Positions 1 through 28,151 of a stretch of 64,000 bases of DNA are shown here, piece by piece. The position numbers and the translations under genes are program-made. Under the pieces are notes generated by a model, which searched no databases, had not been told where the DNA came from, and saw only the letters and a program-made list of their open reading frames with translations. This stretch comes from Kryptolebias marmoratus (Eukaryota; Chordata; Actinopteri; Cyprinodontiformes; Rivulidae), in contig NC_051450.1 of assembly GCF_001649575.2 (NCBI RefSeq), forward strand, positions 18,630,435 through 18,694,434. Reading direction: 5' to 3'. Numbering within the stretch: position 1 is the first letter of the stretch; every line of letters begins with the position of its first letter.

Positions 1-3000
1 CCAGATCTCAATGCTGTAGGTTTTATTTGTGCTTCTGTCTCTATATAAACACAGAGACACGTTAGTCACAGTCTGTGAGAGTCGCGTGCAGTCTGTGCAG
101 CCGTCTGGTGGGAACACGCAGCGCAGTGGCAGGGCCGGAAAGTGGGGGGGCCCCCTGGCCCCCTGGCCCCAGTGGTTCCGGCGCCTATGTTTGTACGTTT
201 TGCTGGAACAGCTGTGAAGACGGCCTCCAGCTGCTTCTCAACGGAGCAGAAGAAGCACAATGGCTCCGCGTGCAAAAAGGTTTGTCTTGAGACCGCAACC
301 AAGTGACTGAGAGCCGACTTTGTGACGCCTCATGTTGTTCAGAAAAGCCTTGAGGAGGAATTGCCCGGCTGTTGTGGCTGTGTATGGTTCTTCCACATGC
401 TACTGAGGTCACTGTTTGTTAAAGGAATAAATTGTTAAACTGACAGCCTCTCCTGCTTCTTCAAAACTGTCAAAAACGTCGAACTGCTTCGAAGCATAGC
501 AGCTAAGGTGAAACTGTTGCAACATTTATGTATAAAGAATATACTTCCTGCGCAACTTCTTCTTCTTCTTCTTCTTGAGATATTTTCGCCGTGAAGCTGT
601 TGGGATGAAGAAAATGGTCTCTGCTGTTGAAATAACATCAAGCCTGGTGTTTATCAGAGTTTATACCTAATCCCATTCATTAGTAGTTTTAAAAAAATCT
701 AATTTTTTATAGTTTAAAATAGAGGAAATGCTCTCTGCTGAGTTACTGAAGGGATGTTAATCCCACCTGTCCCACAGGTGTTCTGATTTCATTTAGTCTG
801 TTTGTCTTTTTGACAGCATGCCGACATTGTTTTCCTTGAAAATGAAAAAATCGTCTTTTGGGTCGTCATATTGTGCCGCATTTTTGACTCTGACTGCTGA
901 GTGGGGCGGTGGTTTTAGGTTTTGTCAGTATAATCCCAGGAGTTCAGTCTACGTGTGAAAACAGCTGTAGTTTCTGTGTCTTATACACAGATAATCAAGG
1001 TATTATGGGTAGAATTAACTCATAGCAGCAGTTTTTTGTTGTGTTTTTTGTTTTGTTGGTGGGTGAAGCTGTTTTGGTTCTCGACACACCAGTAAACATC
1101 ATGGAGTCCGTGGCTGAGCCTCCGTTCCTCTGATCAGCTTTGGCTGAGATTTGTGTCATCTGGCTCTCTTTATAAAGACAGTTAATCTGTAGACACAGTC
1201 CTCCTGGGTCCTGAGTGTGTGTATGTGTGTTCGTAAATGTATTATTACAGGCTGATATCTTTTTTTTATTATGTCAAAGTTGGCAGAGGTTGTTGTCTCG
1301 TTGTAGTTTCTGTTTACCAAATGATTCACTCTGACCAGTAGTCTGCAAAAAGAGTGATTTTTCTAACATCACAGAGAATAAATTCAAAGTTTGACGTAGC
1401 AGCGTTACATTAAAAACCAGTCCTTTCAGAGAACAAACCGTTTAAAGTGGCAGGAAGTGCTGCGTCTCTAGGAATAAGTTGTTAATGAGATTGTTTTTCA
1501 GTCGGCAGCCTCCGTTCAGGCCAAAGCAAACACAAGAGCTACTTTTAACACCGTAGTTTTTATCACCAAAAAATGTCCTAAAAGGGAAGAAAATACGACG
1601 AACACTTGTGTCAACCACAGCAGTAGCAGGTTTTATTCCTGCTTCATGTCTGAATTATCTGTTTTTTTGTTGGGAGATCATTTAAAATCTCTTGGACTGT
1701 TTTAATAATATGCAGCAAACTCAAGTTTTTTTGGTGTTCTCTTTTCCCCACGTTCCTAAACCATCAAGCTGCAGACCCGTGAGCACGTGGAAGCTAACAG
1801 AACCACAGCTTTTTCCTGTTTTTGGATCTAAAATGGATCACAGTTCACTGACATTTTAAATGTTTGCTCTACAATGTCAAACAGGAAGCAGGAAAGAGAC
1901 GGTGTTTGTGTTTTTCCTTCATGTTGTCTGTTTTAAAGCCCAAAAAAGACATTTTTACCAATTAAATCTAAAAGGTTTGGAAGCTTTATTTCACTGATTT
2001 TACAGATTGTATCTGAAATTATCTTGGTAATACAGTCTCAAGTCTCTCTGGAGACTTCCTTTGTTTTTGTTTTTTATTCTCTTTTATTTTAAAGTCTCTT
2101 AAAAAAACTCTAAATCATTTCTCATTTGATCACTGTGCTTGGAAACATGTAGTTAAGAGTCTTGTATTATATATGTACAGCTAATATTTAGATATTTTTG
2201 CATTGATCTGAGGACGGTTATTGCAAATTAAATCATTTTTATTGCCCCTTTTGGCTAAAATAAAATGATCAAGCAAGCACAGCTTTCTCCTCTTACTCAC
2301 CTGCTTCTGCTGTTCTTCATCAGTAAACACGTTTGGTTTGACCTTTTTAACATAAACATGGATTTTTAATATCAAGCGTTTCTTTTATGAAGGGACTGAG
2401 TTAAACAAAGTTGCCTCACAATAATTGGTGTGTTTTCCATGTACCTGGTGCTCATGTTTCAGCCCTGTGCTGTCCAAGTCCACGGCCGTTCATGCATTGT
2501 TTTAGTGACAGATGCAAACGGCGACCTCACCAACCTTTCGGGGAGTGTTGGGTTTTACATCAATCTAAGGAAATCCTTACATAGCCTCTGACAATGGGTG
2601 AGATGTTGAATATCTCGAAATAGTCGGTCTCTTCCGTAGGCAGCTGTAAAAGTTACCAGTAAGTCTGGCTAAACCTGAAAGGAAACCGCAGTGATAACAT
2701 AATGCACATCGGGGGTTTAAATGTTGCTCATTTATTTCTATTTTTGTTTCGTTTCTCTGCATTTTAACAGAAGTTCATTTTTAGTGACCATAGTGGTTCC
2801 ATTGCAGAGACGATAAACCCCAATGTCCCGTAATCGTGACTGTCCCGTCGAACTTTATAACTGCTTCCTGCGCTCCCGTTGCCGTCTAATCAGCTGATTT
2901 CTAAAGCACCGTGGTCTGAACGTCAGGCTGTTTGCTGCAGTTCTCTGCCGCCTGAGACTGCTGTCTTATCAGTCACTCTCTCTATCTTAGTGAGTGCCTC

Positions 3001-4083
3001 TAGTTGACCTTCCTCTGAGCACACAGGCCAAGGCCTGAATAATATATGAGCAGCCTGGAAAGAGCCGAGTGTGTGTGTGTGTGTGAGTCATGTAACTCTA
3101 CTGGAAGTTAACGGAGGTAATGAGAGCGAGCTTGATGTCTTGAGTTTGCAGGGGTTGGTACTTGCATTGAAACTGAATGTCACTCCTCTTGGTATTTGAC
3201 CACTTCTTTTTTTTCCTCCCCCTGGTCGTACGCCATGGGTGCCCCCAACCCAGTTAAGAGTGTGTTGGACCGCAGCGTGTGTCAATCTTTAATGAAAAGC
3301 GTCCCACCATCTCGGGTTTCCTTCGGGAGAGAAGTTGGAGAGGAGGGATCAAGGGGAAGGAGCTCAGGGGTTAAAGATAACAGGATTGGGAGCACAGTGT
3401 GCATGTATTTTGCTGTAACGTAGCACTCACGGTTTCTCTCTCCGCCCACAGAAAATGTCACCAAGGAACACGTCTGACCATCTCTTCCTCTGAAGACCTA
3501 TGAGGAAGTACATCCACACGAACAAGTTATGGACTCTCCTCTGTTTATAACCATTTAAAACAGGAGGAGATCTGGTCTAAGTCCTGTCATGTAACATTTC
3601 CTGCATCATGGATTTATTGTTCACTGCCACATAGATTCTCAAATCCCGCCCCTCCGTTGGATCCAGGCTTTGGACACAATCAGCACAAATATGAATTTAA
3701 TGTTCAAGGAGAGTCTGACCAGGAGAGACATTTGACTCTTTTATTATTATTGCAAGGTTACCTACAGCTGAAATGGATGGAAGGACTGAAAAGGGGCTGA
3801 AATCTGCAGCTTGGATTAAGTTTTGGACGCCATTCCTTTACCATTTCATTTCTGCACTATAAGAGACTTAAAAAACATAAAAAAGCAAAGTTTTCTTTGG
3901 AATTATGGAGATGGTCACAACAAAAATGACAATTTGTTAATCACAGTTGAATTATTTATTTCCTGTTTACTTGAATAGTTGTTTTTTGTGTTGTGATGTA
4001 GGCCTGTTTGGCCTGACAGAAGGCTGAACAGGCTTATGTGAAGTTTTGAACCCTGAATCACTGAAAGGATTTATTTTCCTCAG
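1..4083. other. Upstream region of ppp1r16a, no supported gene
   Basis: I see no convincing coding exon here. The first 300 bases are fairly GC-rich and a TATATAA stretch lies at 42-48, but nothing ties it to a transcript. The rest is AT-rich and intron-like, with a short TCT run near 556-577 and a short GT run near 3070-3084. A splice-acceptor-like site (pyrimidine tract, then CAG) ends at 4083, just before the segment holding the ppp1r16a start codon. Part of this region is therefore probably a 5' UTR intron and promoter of that gene. A second acceptor-like site ends near 3451. The position of the first exon is not resolved. Confidence 0.4.
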
Positions 4084-4109
4084 AGGCCAAGCGAAACAAG
4101 CTACAATAA

Positions 4110-10168
<6,059 letters not shown>

Positions 10169-13100
10169 ACACAGCAGAGTACAGACACTGAGCAGGTTAC
10201 ACTCCGACGGGACAAACATCCTATAAAACAAACATGATTTAAAAGATTCAAGTTCGCTGAGGTCACAGTTCAATCACAGCAGAGCGAGTTTTAGGCTTCA
10301 ACGACAAAAACGGCTACATTTACCTTCAGTTTCACTACATGATTACGTGCCTTTCAACATGCAGTTTTTAGAGGTGATACTGCTGACTTGGCCAAAACAC
10401 CTTAGTCTGCAGACTGTCATGGAAGAGATCGTTGGTTTAAGGCTTCCACATCTTTTCACTGTTCTCTCACTCACAACATCTGTCTGCACTTTCCCCACCA
10501 ACAGGAAGGGACAGAAGATAAAAGTAAATACATGCAGAAGTTAAAATGGATAAAAAGTACCTTAAAATCATTAAACCCATCATGTAACATAAATGCGTGA
10601 CAGATAAATAGAGATTCTTTGCTGCCTGACATGTTTTATCATGGACTGTGAGGCTACAGCGCTTTGGAGGCGTGGACAAACGTTTCCATCACGTTTTTCT
10701 GGTGAGACGGGATGCCACGTGCCAACAGTGGCTCGATCTACATAAATAGGGTGCAGTCTACATGTTGGGGGTTCTGCTTCCATTTCCTCAAACCGGATCC
10801 ATCGTTTCCTCTCTCTGCTACAAGGCTTTTTTTCTGTCTGAATGTAAGAACGACAGACTTTACGAGAATCATGCACCAGCTGAGATTTAAACAAAGTAAA
10901 ATAAGTTGAATCACAGCTCATAAATCTTGATAATCAGGGTTCTTTTTTGTTGAATGACTGCTATGAAAGGTGCAGGTTTTAAAGTTTGGGACACTGATTG
11001 GTGATTATAGTTCAGGCTCTTCAGAAGTTACACAAAAATGCACTTTTTCTTCTACTTTTATTTCCCTAGAACTGAATAGTTTTCACTTTTCTGCTTTCAA
11101 ATACAAAAAAAAAAACCCAATACATTTCAATGAGGCGATTTGTATTCAGACTTTTATTTTCATATTTATAATCTCATCAGTATTTCTGCTTTTCCACCTC
11201 TAGAATGAAATAATAATCTATTGTTACAATAAGAAAATCCTGCTCATACATTTCAAAGACGGTGAAGCTCAAATCAGAAACTTGTTTGTCAGAGGTTTAG
11301 TGCCTTCATTTGGTGGCTTATTTAATGTTGGTTTGCACAAAGTGTGTTAAATATGTGTAAATACGGTGAGCACTGGCATTAAATGATCTGACCCGGGCTG
11401 TAAATGCACTCCCAGTTATTGTACCGCATCTTGGTTTTGTTAGTGATTTTTACTGATCCCTGTTTAAAGAAAAAAAAATACAGACATGATGTTCTCATAA
11501 ATGACTTTTTGTATTTTTATAACACAAATGCTCCTGTTTAATGCGTCTGATACTGCGGCCCTGTCTGTCTGTGATCCATGAAGTTTGAAACCTGTCAGAG
11601 TTAGAGAAAGCTCTTCTTTTATCTCCCGAGCGACAAGTAAAACTCCATGTTTATATGCGAAGGTGGGAGTGTCCTGCACATGTGGCGAAACTGAATAGTT
11701 TCCACCCTAACCCCTCACCCTGCTCTTGTTGTTTCTTTCATCACAGCCTCCCGTCCTCTGAGTACATATCGAATGTCACAGTCTGTTCTGATCTGTCTGC
11801 CAGCGCAGCAGTTGGCTCGCACACTAAATTCTCCCGTACAGAGCTGCAGCGAGATGGAGAGTTTTGAGCTGAAAACGTAGAACAGGATTCCCCCTTGCCT
11901 TGACAAAACCTGTGCAGAGTTTGTTACCTTCTTAAAGAGCTGCTGGGAGACGTAATCTGTCATTTGGATTCTGCCAAAATTGGCCCTGCGTGACAGACGA
12001 ACGTCACCGGGGCGTCCCGTGCTTGTGTGCGAGCGGTTTTAGTTTGTGGGATATCAAATATCTTTCCCCGAGTCCGTTCCAAGATGTCTGAAGGGGTCCT
12101 GCTCACATACAGTACACACCTTTGATAGCCTGCTCTCAGAGCGACTTGTTTTTCCTCTTCACGTCAAACACAAACGGTACCTGCTCAGAATGAGCTGGAG
12201 TTTATTTTGTCCTGTAGTAAAACGGAGGAAATGAACGCTGCCATTTAACGGACTGCAGAATTGTGCAGTTTCAGTGAAACTCCCTCAAAAAATGATCTAC
12301 ATCTGCAACTGATTAACTTTTGGAGTCAACCTGATTTGGGGCACCGCAGCTGACTGTGAAAACAGCTATAACTCAGTCAGATTTACAGATATTCAGCTAA
12401 AAGTTGACGTGAAAGTAGCTGAAACTCCTCCTCAACGCTTTCTTTGAGAGTTGGCACGTCTCACAATTTGTTATTTTTCCAGGTTTGACCTAAAAGGGAT
12501 ATAGCTTTAACTCTTCTTAGCATTACAGGAGTTTAGTTTTGTAATTGTAATATTTTAATTTCTAACATCCTTGTTCATTATTTTCAAATGAGAGAAAAGA
12601 AAAAAAGCAGAACTGAGCAGGCAGGAAGAAACTGGTCAGTATTTGAGTTTATTTAAGAGATTCTGGTTTTGTTCCAAGCCTGCGAAGAATATTAAGCAGC
12701 CTTCGAAAATGAATCATTGCAGATGTTGTTGTTTTTTTCCATATAGATTAACATTTCTTGCACTTTGGTTACAAATATGTAATCCAGTTTGATTACATAT
12801 TGACATATACAACTAAATCCATGTGTCAGTTTTATCATCTGAAGCTGCAGCATTTCTACAGTGTACTGTAACATTAACCGGAGGCAGACACTGAAAACAT
12901 TGCAATATTGTGAAAACTTTAAAAGATTTCAACACATTTCTGGCTTTTAAATGGCTCAAAAGCAGCTGAGGACTTTGCTCTTGTAACCTGAAAGGACCAC
13001 ATATTTAGTGAGATTAGCTTCCATTGTTAATATAAATACAAATGGGGAAAAAAAAACTTTCAATTATATGACTAACAAAACATGATTACATACAGTAAAT

Positions 13101-13540
13101 AGGTACAAATCTGTCTACTGTTATCCTTTCCCTGTTTTACAGATGATCAGATAATCTATGACAGTTTAACTGTGATGTATTTACACTTTTCAAATGTATC
13201 TGGGCTATCTGTAGATGCCTATTATTTGTAGTTTGATGTAAACCCAAAAATGAGACTTTTTTTGGGGGGGGGGGCTAAAATCTGTGAAACTACTGTTTTT
13301 ATGTTGCATTCAGGTAGCAGGGACAACAGCGGGAATTCGAAGCTTCTTAAAATTCTAATCCCTAGCAGTGACTTGTAACTGTAAAAAATCTTAACTTAAA
13401 CGCAAATTTTGTGTTGATAAATTGTTTTTTGCCGTTACTTCAATGTTTGTTTTTAAATCTCTCTCAACTCCGGGTATTTGACGCCTTCAGGTCTGCACGC
13501 TATAAAGTGTCCCGCTATAAAGTGAAAGCGTATTTTCCGA
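10169..13540. other. ppp1r16a 3' UTR and spacer before gpt
   Basis: No coding exon was seen. The part just after the stop codon is presumably ppp1r16a 3' UTR. I found no clear AATAAA close to the stop; an ATTAAA lies near 11379. A repeat of the TTTTACAG / GTAGTAGCTGAG family lies at 12285-12475. The rest is AT-rich with simple runs, including a poly-G run near 13264. GC content rises from about 13450 into the gpt promoter region. Confidence 0.5.
12285..12475. repeat. Dispersed repeat of the TTTTACAG / GTAGTAGCTGAG family
   Basis: Contains ATTTACAGATATTCAGCTAAAA (read here in pieces: ATTTACAGATATT, CAGCTAAAA), followed by GTAGCTGAAACTCCTCCTCAAC. The word order and spacing match 14925-15060. 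Lies between ppp1r16a and gpt. Confidence 0.45.
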
Positions 13541-13882
13541 GCGGCGCCTGATGGTGTCATTTGGCAGGCACGAGAGGGAAGAAAGTCCAACCGGCCGAAC
13601 CGCCTGCAGACGGCGAGCGGAGGCGTGTCGGACCCGCCGGGGCTACTATGAAAACCGAGAGGCTCCGAAAGTCTCCGGACAGAAAACCAAAACAGCCCGA
13701 GCTGACCTGAACGTGTCCGGAGAGAGCGCTGCTGGTAATAACTGATAAACGTTATCTCCGTGCGCGCGCTCCGAACTACTTCTCCGTTCAGTTGTTCACG
13801 TTCTTCCATCATCTCCTTCTTCTTCGGGGGGGGGGGTTTCAGGTAACGGTTCAACTGTTTCAGCTGGGCGGACGTGACCAGG
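13541..13882 (+). promoter_or_regulatory. GC-rich first-exon and promoter region of gpt
   Basis: GC-rich, CpG-containing sequence directly upstream of the gpt start, in a mostly AT-rich neighbourhood. A TTTCAG at about 13838-13843 and a further TTTCAG at about 13857-13862 could be splice acceptors for a 5' UTR intron, or simply part of the leader. No TATA box was identified. The transcription start cannot be fixed from sequence alone. Confidence 0.4.
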
Positions 13883-23358
<9,476 letters not shown>

Positions 23359-23681
23359 CGGTCCTTCGCCTTTCAACAAGCGCCAGTATCTAAGTGCCTT
23401 TGTATGAATGAGGCCGCTGCTCTCTGAAGTACCCATCAGCTCAAGAACATAGTTTCCTTGAGCCGTTTGTCCAGATGAACGTTCAAAACAAAAACAAAAA
23501 AATGCACTTTTAGTATTACCCAGCCAAGTCTCCTGATCAAAAAGATGTTTTAGCTGTGATTTGATGATTCGAGTCTTAATGTTAAAGAAAGATATCTCCT
23601 GTAAGCTGTTTGTTGCCAAATACCTTTTAACATGTTAAGTGATTAACTGGAGCTGCCTCTAAAGGAAGCGGCTCTACGTAG

Positions 23682-23687
23682 ATTAAA
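23682..23687 (+). other. Possible polyadenylation signal of gpt (ATTAAA)
   Basis: ATTAAA lies about 325 bases after the gpt stop. I saw no AATAAA on the plus strand between the stop and the convergent pdia4 gene. The call is weak. Confidence 0.35.
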
Positions 23688-23865
23688 TGCAGCCAATGAC
23701 ATTAATTTTTAATACGTTCATAAATGTGATTCATTTTTGAGCTGTATGCACTTCCATTTAAAGATTTCTACAAGAAAAGAAAAACATTCAGCATGACTTT
23801 GTATTAATTCACTACAAGAAGCCCCTTCTTAGTGTTGGCTCGTAAAGCAGCCACCATTTTCAGTT

Positions 23866-23871
23866 TTTATT
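23866..23871 (-). other. Polyadenylation signal of pdia4 (AATAAA on the minus strand)
   Basis: TTTATT on the plus strand reads AATAAA on the minus strand, about 180 bases after the pdia4 stop. It sits between the convergent gpt and pdia4 3' ends, which are only 690 bases apart (23358 to 24049). Confidence 0.55.
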
Positions 23872-24048
23872 TAAAAATTGTCAGCGGTGCTTTTCAGAAA
23901 CAAAAGCTGAATCTCTTGGAACGAACAGAAACTAAAACTTGTAATTGTCAGTAACTTTTTTTTTTTAAACTCGCTGCGCTCCCGTCACCTTCCCGGACCC
24001 CAGCTGAACACGGTAAGAGTTCGAAGCTCCGTACAGAGAGAAAAAGTC

Positions 24049-27000
24049 TCAGAGTTCGTCTCTCTGCTGTAGCTTCGTGGCGTGCTCCTCCACAAACTTG
24101 CTGAGCCCCTCCACCGTTCTGTCTCCGCCCTCCAGCTTGACTGGGTTCTGCTTACTGTTACTTGGTGCAAAGTATATCGTAGGGAAGCCTTCCACCTTGT
24201 AGTTCCCATTTGGCACGTCGTTGGCAGTGGCGTCCATCTTGGCGATCACCAGGTTTTTCTCGCCCTTGTACTTCTTGCCGAGGGCCACGTAATCAGGCTC
24301 CAGTTTCCTGCAGTGGCCACACCAGGGGGCGTAAAACTCAATTAGGACATCCTTCTGGGCGTCCATGACGATTTCGTCAAACGTCTTTCCCACCACGACT
24401 TTGACCGGCCCCTTGTTGTTCTTCGGCACTGGCTGGGACTTGACGATGGGCTTCAGCTTTCCTGCAAACCAAATTTAAGACGAAAATCAGAAAAAGCCTT
24501 TCAAAAAAAAAAAAAAAAATCTTAATACATTAATAATGAAAAACTCACCTTTCTTAAAAGCAACGACGAAGTCTTTCAGCACCTCTGAGTCAAACTCCTC
24601 CGGCTCCATGGCAAACTTTTTGCCTCCGTCCGCCAAAATGCCCACATTCACTTCCTCTCCGCTCTCGCTCAGCCCAAGGCTCTTCAGCTCCTCGGCATAA
24701 TCCTCCTCATCGGCGATGGCAAACGTGTACTCTGGGAAGTCTTTGGCCACGTCGAGCACCTTGGACCTCCAGAACTGCGTAGCTGGAAATAAAAAAATTC
24801 GAAAGGTTCATTCCGTTACAGAACTTCCTCCTCAGACGGTGTTTTATAAAAGACAGAATGCAAATAAAAAGGAAACATGAAACATTAGCCCTTCAAACCC
24901 ATTCTTACCAACTCTGTAGTCAAAGCTGAAGTCTATGCCGTAATACACAACCACCAGGGGTCTTTTGGCGTAGCGTTTAGCATCATTGCTGGGTTTTCTG
25001 TGTCCAACCAGAGGAATGGAATGTTTTTTGAAGAACTCCTGAACTTCTGATACTGACGTGGATTCCTGTACGTGAAAATAATGAACTTGTTACATTTTTA
25101 AGGGGCTCATTGCAGAAGTCAAACACCTGAACGCATCCAAACCAAACTGAGGCTCATTCTCGGGTTTCATATTCAGCGAAAGTAATTCAAATCCAACTAG
25201 AACAAAAACAAAAAAAGACGTAGCAATAAAAAGGATGCTGCACCTTGACTGAGAGTTTCTGAGATGCTGGTTCGTACTTTGAGCGGAACTTTTCGGGCTG
25301 AACGACGACAATCTGACCAGGAGACGCTTTCAGCAGCTTGGCCACTTCTGCGCTGAAGGAGTGACGGAAGGTGAAGTCCTCCCTGAGTGCATTACCTGCC
25401 GGACAAACAGCAATCAGTTCACGTCAGGGGAAAAAAAAAAAATGCTGTGAAATATAAAAGTTATGTTGACACTTACAGGCCTCGATGTAGAGCTCGTAGG
25501 CTGCGTCCTCCTCGCTGGAGAACACGCCCACTATGACGGCATCGTCGCCATCTTTGATGAGCTCCTGGACCTGCTTCACTGCCTGGACCTGCTTAGAGGG
25601 GGGTCCAGCCTGCTCGCTCATGTAGTCCACAATGCCTGGAGAAAAAGAAGAGGTTGTACATCGGACGCAGAAGACGCAACAACAAAAACAGTCATGCTAA
25701 AAGTTATAAGGAAAGGAGGAGTCTATTCCTAATTGGGAAGAAAACAGTTTGCTTAATTAGGCTAATCAGGATTTGTGTAATTAGTAAAATCTTAAGTGTG
25801 CCATTAGAAAAAACAAAAAAATATAAATAAAAATAATCTGTAAGTCGTGAAACAAGTTGGGGGTCTTAAGACGATCTTCAGTAATCAAACTAGATGGAAA
25901 AAGTTACCCATAACTGCATGTGTTTTGCCGTAACAGACTAAAAAACAACATTGTTGTTAACACTGCTTGTGTTTTTATTAGCTTAGAGAAGTTTATATGC
26001 TTCAAACGGCCACAGTTTGGGTCCCAGGTTTGTTTAATTGTTATTTTATGGATTGATTGGTGAAAAGTTTGGGAACCACTGAGCTAATTTATTTTAACTC
26101 TTTTACCCATCAGTGTCAGACAAGTTTACCGTTTGAGAAATTGTGCAGAAACACTGCCAAGAGCAAAATAAAGAATAAAACTAACACCAAAAGCAGCATA
26201 CAGGTTGTAAGCTACTATTCTGGGATAAACCAACACCTAAATAGAAGTTTGTTTACTTGTCAGGATTTAAATAAATTTGCATATGTACAAAGCAGAAGAC
26301 AGGTGCAGACCTTCTCATACAGGTGGAAGACAACTTTGACAATTAAAACAATCATTTTGATTCGCTGACAGCAGACGGTCCACCTACCATAGTTCTCCCT
26401 GGGCCCGTTGTACTCAAACATTTTGCCCTTTCTGAAGATCTTCAGGGTGGGATACCCAGTGACCTCGAAGCGCGACGCGATATCCGCCTCCACTGTGGCG
26501 TCCACCTTGGCCAGAGGGATGGGAGGAGAGCGCTCGCTTAACTCCTTCGCGGCCTTCTCGTACTCTGGGGCCAGACGCTTGCAGTGTCCACACCTGAAGA
26601 GAAAACAGTCATTTTTAAATTTTAATCGTCTGGTTTTAAGACTCAATCTTATCTCCCTTTAATGCCAGACTCACCATGGAGCGTAGAACTCCACCAGGAT
26701 GATCTCTGCATTATTAACGGTCTCATCAAAGTTGTCCTTCGTCAGCACGAGCGTCGCCTCAGGAGGCGGCTTCCAGTCTGGCTGAGACACCTCCTTCACC
26801 CGCTCCACAATGGCTTTAACGAAAGCCTCAACCATATTAGCGCTTCACTTATTTATCATCCTAAAAGAGTAATTTAGAGGCTCGTAAACTCTTCCTACCC
26901 TTCTCAGTTCTTTCTCCATCATAGTCCACCGGCTCGCCGTTTTTCAGGATCTTAATGGTGGGGTATCCGGACACCTCGAACCTGCTCGCCACCGAGCTGG

Positions 27001-27833
27001 CTACGGTGGCGTCCACTTTGGCCACGGGTACGGGAGGATCACTCTCCTTCAGAGTGTGAGCAATTTTTTCATACTCTGGAGCAAACTGCTTGCAGTGACC
27101 ACACCTAATAAAAAAAACAAACAGCATGAATTTATCAAGAAGTCACATGAGATATCCGACTGAACATTTGATTTAAAATCAGCAAACACACCAAGGAGCG
27201 TAGAACTCGACCAGAACCGTATCTTTCCCCTCTATGAAGGTGTCAAAGTTGCCATCGGTCAGAACCAGAACCCCATTCTCTTCTTTCACCTCAGTGTCAT
27301 CCTCCTCTTCCTCCTCCTCATCGTCATCATCATCACTGTCCTCTTCAGCAGCCTTCTCTTTGTCTTCTGCAGCATCTTAACCCCAAACAAAGACATGGTT
27401 CAGAATTAAAACCCTTTTTTGTTTCAAACATAATGCATGTAAAGATGCTACAAACAGGACATTCATTGGAATAGTCAGTTTTGCACAGAGTAAAAACAAT
27501 TCACACATAAAACTTGTGAAAAATGTTTTTAAATGAGTATATATATTCACTTTAGAGCAGCTTGACAGCACATCTGCAGTCCTGCTAAACACAAGGCTAG
27601 TTTAGTTAGCAGGCTAATTACTGCACAGTAACTTCAGCTAGCGTGTTTAATACAGCAACTTAAAGGAAATACACACCACCTGCACCATTACCACGCTTAC
27701 AGAACAATTCAAGCTGAAAAGTAAGTAAACCAGGAGTGTTTAGCATCTCAAACTCACCGTCTTCGCATCTGCTAAGAGTCGCCAAATGTGCAATGCCGAG
27801 CAGCACGATTAGCAACAATGCTACCTTCTTCAT
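24049..27833 (-). CDS. pdia4: Protein disulfide-isomerase A4 (ERp72), 10 exons
   Basis: Exons from 5' to 3' on the minus strand: 27833-27758, 27375-27192, 27104-26899, 26813-26675, 26593-26388, 25635-25477, 25395-25244, 25065-24909, 24782-24549, 24461-24049. Phases agree throughout, giving 641 residues; human PDIA4 has 645. The protein makes, breaks and rearranges disulfides in the ER lumen. In order: a signal peptide ([20 protein letters not shown]); an acidic Asp/Glu stretch; thioredoxin domain a0 with CGHC at 88-91; domain a with CGHC at 203-206; two redox-inactive b-type domains; domain a' with CGHC at 552-555; and a C-terminal RDEL retrieval signal. In the first two active domains an intron splits the Trp codon just before CGHC, a sign of the domain duplication. 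Three CGHC motifs, the acidic N-terminus and the order a0-a-b-b'-a' identify PDIA4 rather than PDIA1 or PDIA3. The gene converges on gpt and lies downstream of pkd1l1 on the same strand. Confidence 0.97.
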
Positions 27834-28059
27834 CGTGTCCCTTTTGCGTGCTGCTGCCGCCCCGGAGTAACCGCTTTAATGAACCGAGCTGATTTAAACG
27901 CTGATGAATGTCATCAAATAGGCAGTCTGTGCCGCAGACCCGCTTCCCGGATCAAATACTGACGAGTTACCGCACAAACCTTTGGCTTGCGGTTTCATAC
28001 AAACTAACACTTTGGAGGATGCGAACCCCGCCTCCTCCGCCTGGAACTTGTCTGACTTG

Positions 28060-28151
28060 CCACGTTCTGATTGGCTCTCGCCGTTCCGCCGCCGTCCAAT
28101 CACAAGTCGCCACTCAATTCCTGACTCTGAAACGTTGAGGGCTGCGATTGG
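28060..28151 (-). promoter_or_regulatory. pdia4 promoter: CCAAT boxes and an ERSE-like element
   Basis: Three CCAAT/ATTGG boxes lie 240-320 bases upstream of the pdia4 ATG: ATTGG at 28070-28074, CCAAT at 28096-28100 and ATTGG near 28147. The second forms CCAAT, nine bases, CCACT (28096-28114), one mismatch from the ER stress element CCAAT-N9-CCACG bound by NF-Y and ATF6. A CCACG at 28060-28064 lies five bases from the first ATTGG. PDIA4 is a known unfolded-protein-response target, so the arrangement makes sense. Function is inferred. Confidence 0.5.

Noticed and set aside
42..48. TATATAA as a core promoter
   Set aside because: No transcript start, exon or conserved context could be tied to it.
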